This document shows, one piece after another, positions 63,901 through 64,000 of a stretch of DNA of 64,000 nucleotides (the first letter of the stretch is position 1; each line of letters opens with the position of its first letter). Source of the DNA: Herbaspirillum sp. RV1423 (GTDB lineage: Bacteria > Pseudomonadota > Gammaproteobacteria > Burkholderiales > Burkholderiaceae_D); assembly GCF_000577615.1 (NCBI RefSeq), contig NZ_CBXX010000005.1, positions 268,644 to 332,643 on the forward strand. The letters run 5' to 3'. The notes beneath the pieces were generated by a model. It searched no databases. It was not told the DNA's origin and worked only from the letters and a program-made list of their open reading frames with translations. The translations under genes were made by a program, and so were the position numbers.

Positions 63901-64000
63901 CAGCTAATATTCCAGCTAATATTCCAGCTAATATTCCAGCTAATATTCCAGCTAATATTCCAGCTAATATTCCAGCTAATATTCCAGCTAATATTCCAGC
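60924..64000 (+). CDS. Large protein of unknown function, paralogue 2, running off the window
   Basis: At least 1025 codons, open to the last base. It starts MDGKTSVSCEENENQEESTR, acidic and basic patches mixed. A long helical, charged region lies at about 150-450 (REKIRLEKLRSTGRTLQEKI, EKEKQSRSTEHDELQL). One clear membrane segment is at about 660-690 (SWLLSLLIVATGLLATVAW). A low-complexity acidic linker follows, then the domain shared with the upstream paralogue (VRRRLLHEYRIEKAPA, LYSEVYLYI, DIRDIDFFELWRNGYSIKF, ISKEGESDCTLILNG, TRIVNNF). It then continues into Ile-Pro-Ala-Asn repeats. No family recognised. 160 bp after paralogue 1; probably the same transcription unit. No ribosome site stronger than AAAAGGA near the ATG. 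Confidence 0.75.
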   Translation, partial: MDGKTSVSCEENENQEESTRRTRKKLRARPYVQLGGVETGESSSDEDEEAGNADEEFPDIEQLFARIAERSRAEERKFDGNMPSSGMAGQGSGNPQASAGKMSRGTADAGDQGQAAQASAKTSSSKKGILKSPTVSFLAPREKTPRKVHGRLPALEREKIRLEKLRSTGRTLQEKIEHLTNQDEKSAHAYHLEKIAGEYTGLAIRRAVSDASYNRNSHKSRLAHLQAARQAFDEGLSIDEVQRHSMELRVLLEKEKQSRSTEHDELQLSHLVAKRERLQLLQRRYGTWHDDSSGRLEWVPDIPQSRVDELDRAIESLGAFLPGKNLQERRFEPDEDTGAWREVSKGEYDAVPDLARDRVGAIIASLIAERKKLLEDWENKATLARIAFEQHWNSSAPHNWKTLLFFTAAQLMAQEKTISPGGGKDILTLLKEASHWRKTSEMIDSSDWIFLTSDERVALKKIHEILKTWNSAYDAADAETRAGMDRAIEAAGWSGHVKSALLEAGQVTGGRGEFPVGQDPMTESLVSPDSVATAAAAVQSINDFHVNVTRRANASISASLFSTRPADSAEESARSTKKREAVELQTMLPAVFGLGLGRLAGAGHAVQAGDIDAVAPGVDAEVQVNAPLLEMDAGLNPAPVAGAGAGVLGGRNQARHYGSWLLSLLIVATGLLATVAWFAKFIYEQLAGSATVKESSLGAGSTGNLTEAAGIGRTPFRAGGSDVKASPETNFAAAGQTIPSDAPDAAAIGVENSTEESLRITDSTDDVDYEMQGIAPAPDDVPAEDKEKTEDAPGKEKENNRQVDEIVRRRLLHEYRIEKAPAATAEQWGVAESYDEEDDKIWRVASSGYHFSRISNQILYIVQKPLYSEVYLYIYDMYYKDGIDIRDIDFFELWRNGYSIKFHTPVGDDESLSVKITISKEGESDCTLILNGSRGPITRIVNNFHFKENNQKILFEKKLWENWEHYKNYHQKEESNQENDISDIPANIPANIPANIPANIPANIPANIPANIPANIPANIPANIP
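63873..64000 (+). repeat. 12-bp in-frame tandem repeat encoding Ile-Pro-Ala-Asn
   Basis: ATTCCAGCTAAT is repeated 10 times without a single base change, plus 8 more bases at the window edge. All copies are in the frame of the large paralogue 2, adding IPAN tetrapeptides. The copy number can change by slippage without breaking the frame. The true length of the array is unknown since it leaves the window. Confidence 0.95.

Noticed and set aside
63873..64000. CRISPR or satellite DNA at the window edge
   Set aside because: The 12-bp units are in frame with a coding sequence and have no spacers.

Overview
The window is a high-GC proteobacterial chromosome segment. Its gene set suggests a betaproteobacterium of the Burkholderiales, most likely Oxalobacteraceae (Herbaspirillum-like). 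The reasons are a divergent hmp/norR pair, a ccoNOQP-ccoGH cluster ending in a cysteine-bearing fnr, a DUF3141 protein, and a GabR-controlled GABA/polyamine operon. The genus is inferred from gene content, not from a marker gene. I saw no rRNA, tRNA or CRISPR array.

Layout: 1-1.9 kb carries nitric-oxide detoxification (hmp start, norR). 1.9-5.4 kb has a nucleoside deaminase, a DeoR-type regulator facing a NudK-like Nudix hydrolase across an unusual phased operator array, and a class C beta-lactamase. 5.6-11.2 kb is an iron-uptake unit with a Fur-box-like site, FecI-type sigma factor, FecR, TonB receptor with STN domain, and PepSY membrane protein. 11.3-17.1 kb holds a small unknown, an HDOD protein, a DUF3141 hydrolase with a histone-like tail, a fatty acid desaturase and ompW. 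17.2-28.7 kb is the microaerobic block: hemN, a SafE-like protein, ccoI, ccoS, ccoN, ccoO, ccoQ, ccoP, ccoG, ccoH, a small membrane protein and fnr. FNR-type boxes lie before ompW, hemN, ccoN and fnr, so FNR probably switches heme synthesis, the cbb3 oxidase and its copper supply together. 28.8-30.3 kb is a frameshifted unknown gene behind a good sigma-28 (flagellar) promoter.

30.3-40.1 kb is a GABA/polyamine operon on the minus strand (gabT, ATPase, binding protein, two permeases, gabD), divergent from gabR. Two repeat structures interrupt it: a nested 267-bp palindromic element and a 180-bp duplication of the transporter ATPase 3' end. Downstream of gabR, its 3' end is repeated three more times in decayed form. 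A low-GC insertion follows (about 40.6-45.1 kb) with a zinc-finger-like protein, a serine recombinase and two ParB/RepB-like proteins in overlapping frames. This is the best candidate for an under-described mobile system here.

45.1-50.9 kb has uronate oxidation genes (kdgD, udh) and a polar amino-acid ABC transporter. 51.1-53.3 kb has a DUF4186 gene and a degenerate non-homologous end-joining locus: a Ku gene cut down to 55 codons, coupled to a LigD that keeps phosphoesterase and polymerase domains but lacks the ligase domain. Then come a PAS-PAS-GGDEF-EAL protein, a threonine dehydratase-like enzyme and a proline iminopeptidase. The window ends in two large paralogous proteins of unknown function with a shared C-terminal domain; the second runs into an in-frame 12-bp repeat array (Ile-Pro-Ala-Asn) still continuing at the edge.
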